A stretch of 6,536 bases of DNA, from positions 1,212 through 7,747 of the forward strand of contig DNHS01000028.1 in the NCBI GenBank assembly GCA_003485765.1, in the 5' to 3' direction. The position numbers were made by a program, and so were the translations under genes. Origin of the DNA: Candidatus Omnitrophota bacterium (GTDB lineage: Bacteria; Omnitrophota; Gorgyraeia; Gorgyraeales; Gorgyraeaceae). Below, one piece after another: positions 5,150 through 6,536 of the stretch. The notes below the pieces were generated by a model. That model was given only the letters and a program-made list of their open reading frames with translations, was not told the DNA's origin and ran no database searches. Each line of letters starts with the position of its first letter. The stretch's first letter is position 1.

Positions 5150-6031
5150 TTAGTAGCCCAGATTTTTCAAGGCAAAAGGGTCTTTTCTCCAGTTTTTGTA
5201 AACCTTAACCCATAGATCCAGGAAGACTTTTTTCTGTAGGAAATTTTCTATGTCTTTTCTAGTAATCTCGCCTATTTTTTTAAGCGTCTTGCCGCCATCG
5301 CCTATAATAATGCCTTTCTGGCTTTCCTTTTCGCAATATATATTAGCTTTTATATAGATGATGTTGTTATTTTCTCTGTCTTTTCTTTCTTCCATTTCTT
5401 CTACAGTCACCGCTATGGAATGAGGTACTTCCTGATAAGTTATTTCCAGGATTTTTTCTCTAATAAGTTCCTGTACTATAAACCGCTCATTTTTATCAGT
5501 TAGCTGGTCATCTGGAAAAAACGGAAAACCCTCAGGCAGGTATTCTAGTATTTTTTTAAATACAAGGTCTGTGCCATCTTTTTTTAAAGCTGATATAGGT
5601 ATTATTTCCTTGAAATTAAATTTGTGGGCTTTTTCAATAATAGGCAGGATATGGCGTCTATCAATTCCATCTATTTTATTTATGATGAGGATATTTAATT
5701 TTACTGGCATGAGATTGAATATTTCTATATCCTCTTTTGTTATGCCGCTGTGGGCATCTATAAGGACAAGATTTAAATCTGTTTCCATAAGAGAGGATTG
5801 CGCCTTGCGGACCATTAATTTTCCGAGCAGATTTTTCGGCCTGTGTATGCCAGGTGTGTCTACAAATACTACCTGGAAGTCTTCACCTGATAGTATGCCC
5901 TGGATATTGTCACGGGTTGTTTCTGGTTTTTCAGATACAATGCAAACCTTTTCTTTTACCATGACATTTAAAAGCGTAGACTTTCCTACGTTCGGCCTTC
6001 CGATTATCGCTACCTTGCCAGCTTTAAACAT
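5150..6031 (-). CDS. era: GTPase Era (ribosome assembly)
   Basis: A complete 293-residue Era. G-domain motifs are G1 GRPNVGKS (11-18), the switch I region with KPETTRDNI (35-43), G3 DTPG (58-61), G4 NKID (118-121) and G5 SAL (147-149). The C-terminal KH domain has GIIIGDGGKTLKKIG (240-254), and the ending VKVYKNWRKDP (276-286) is the family signature. Era binds the 3' end of 16S rRNA and is needed for 30S subunit maturation. It is the only gene on the minus strand here and is convergent with the transporter gene. No Shine-Dalgarno sequence is visible before the ATG; instead a TATAAT sits 7 bases upstream, so the message may be leaderless. The usual Era neighbours (rnc, recO, ybeY, cdd) are not in view, although genes beyond the window could not be examined. 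Confidence 0.98.
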   Translation of the reverse strand: MFKAGKVAIIGRPNVGKSTLLNVMVKEKVCIVSEKPETTRDNIQGILSGEDFQVVFVDTPGIHRPKNLLGKLMVRKAQSSLMETDLNLVLIDAHSGITKEDIEIFNLMPVKLNILIINKIDGIDRRHILPIIEKAHKFNFKEIIPISALKKDGTDLVFKKILEYLPEGFPFFPDDQLTDKNERFIVQELIREKILEITYQEVPHSIAVTVEEMEERKDRENNNIIYIKANIYCEKESQKGIIIGDGGKTLKKIGEITRKDIENFLQKKVFLDLWVKVYKNWRKDPFALKNLGY

Positions 6032-6038
6032 TAAGTAT

Positions 6039-6044
6039 ATTATA
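6039..6044 (-). promoter_or_regulatory. -10 box of the era promoter, predicted leaderless start
   Basis: A perfect TATAAT on the minus strand is followed by 7 bases (ATACTTA) and then the era ATG, which puts the expected transcript start at or just before the start codon. The best -35 candidate at 17-bp spacing is TGGAAT (6062-6067), only 3 of 6 matches. The region is very AT-rich, so this is a moderate call. Confidence 0.45.
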
Positions 6045-6068
6045 TACGAATTTATTATTTTATTCCAT

Positions 6069-6096
6069 TTGCAAATTAAATATGTTATCTTATATT
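6069..6096 (+). promoter_or_regulatory. Sigma70-type promoter for the EamA-family gene
   Basis: TTGCAA (6069-6074) and TATATT (6091-6096) are 16 bases apart, matching 4/6 and 5/6 of consensus. A start near 6103 would leave a short leader containing the AGGGAGAG site (6104-6111) before the ATG at 6117. The promoter is back-to-back with that of era in the 85-nt gap. Confidence 0.45.
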
Positions 6097-6116
6097 TAAA
6101 AATAGGGAGAGAGATT

Positions 6117-6536
6117 ATGAAGCCGTTTTATTTTGCGATACTGGCAGCGATTGTATGGGGGATAGCGCCTATAATGGAAAAGATAGGGCTTAAGAATATA
6201 GAACCGTTGTCTGGCGTTATAGTGCGTTCATCCGGGATTATCATAGGAGCTATTATCCTGGCAATTTTTAATAATAATATATTTAAATCAGCATTAAAAG
6301 CTGATCCAAAAACAATATTCTTTTTATTTCTTGGGGGAATTCTTGCCAGCATCCTTGGACAGATATTTTTCTATAATGCTCTTAAACATGGAGAAGTATC
6401 TAAAATGGTGCCCATTGCTGCTACCTACCCGTTAGTTTCTTTTCTGTTGGGCCTTTTGTTTTTCGGAGAGAGTTTTACTATTCTCAAGGGATTAGGGATA
6501 GGTTTTGTAATACTGGGCGTGTTTTTGCTGAGATGA
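6117..6536 (+). CDS. Single-domain EamA/DMT-superfamily membrane protein
   Basis: A 139-residue very hydrophobic protein with about five membrane segments (4-20, 32-51, 66-86, 95-116, 119-138). It shows the EamA domain pattern: an N-terminal AAIVWGIAPIMEKIGL, a middle GGILASILGQIFFYNALKHGEVSKMVPIAATYPLVSFLLG, and the ending GESFTILKGLGIGFVILGVFLL with the typical glutamate E118. Most DMT transporters have two such domains in about 300 residues; this is a half-size form like EmrE-sized or single-EamA proteins, which probably work as dimers. The substrate cannot be predicted. The frame is open far upstream through the antisense of era, but the start is ATG 6117, with AGGGAGAG five bases before it. 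The stop codon coincides with the last base of the window, so the gene is complete. Confidence 0.85.
   Translation: MKPFYFAILAAIVWGIAPIMEKIGLKNIEPLSGVIVRSSGIIIGAIILAIFNNNIFKSALKADPKTIFFLFLGGILASILGQIFFYNALKHGEVSKMVPIAATYPLVSFLLGLLFFGESFTILKGLGIGFVILGVFLLR

Noticed and set aside
5174..5186. AAAAG-GGT-CTTTT hairpin after the transporter gene
   Set aside because: A 5-bp AT-rich stem inside the era coding region with no T tract; too weak to call a terminator.
5571..6116. Long open + strand frame running into the EamA gene, which would give a 321-residue protein
   Set aside because: It is the antisense of era; the encoded text has no family resemblance, and a good ribosome binding site and promoter point to ATG 6117.

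Overview
The window is about 6.5 kb of AT-rich, tightly packed bacterial DNA. Its genes point to an anaerobe or microaerophile that must survive oxygen, nitric oxide and peroxide: flavodiiron protein, rubredoxin, rubrerythrin, a second ferritin-like diiron protein and a YruB-type glutaredoxin. The organism cannot be named from sequence alone. An uncultured anaerobic lineage (for example Omnitrophota-like or another deep-branching phylum) is only a guess.

Positions 1-4264 hold one co-directional gene string on the + strand. The order is flavin reductase-domain protein (5' end cut by the window), rubredoxin, flavodiiron protein FprA, rubrerythrin, an ISF-like flavodoxin-fold protein, a rubrerythrin-like diiron protein without a rubredoxin tail, a small glutaredoxin, and an Ogg2-type 8-oxoguanine DNA glycosylase/lyase. 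Gaps are 15 nt or less and three junctions overlap, so this is very probably one operon. A workable flow is: reduced pyridine nucleotide -> flavin reductase -> rubredoxin -> FprA (O2 or NO reduction) and rubrerythrin (H2O2 reduction). The glutaredoxin would handle thiols and Ogg2 would remove oxidised guanine from DNA.

Positions 4265-4433 contain a strong ribosome binding site followed by what looks like a frameshifted, truncated remnant of a small MoaD/ThiS-like gene. Over its end lies a good sigma70-type promoter. That promoter drives a polytopic membrane protein of the NicO/UreH-like metal transporter group with a histidine-rich loop (to 5147), probably from a leaderless mRNA.

The GTPase gene era lies on the - strand (5150-6031), ending 2 nt from the transporter gene. 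The 85-nt gap 6032-6116 is a divergent promoter region: a -10 box places the era transcript start at or next to its ATG, and a second promoter faces a single-domain EamA/DMT membrane protein that ends exactly at the window edge. No tRNA, rRNA, CRISPR array, insertion sequence or convincing intrinsic terminator was found.
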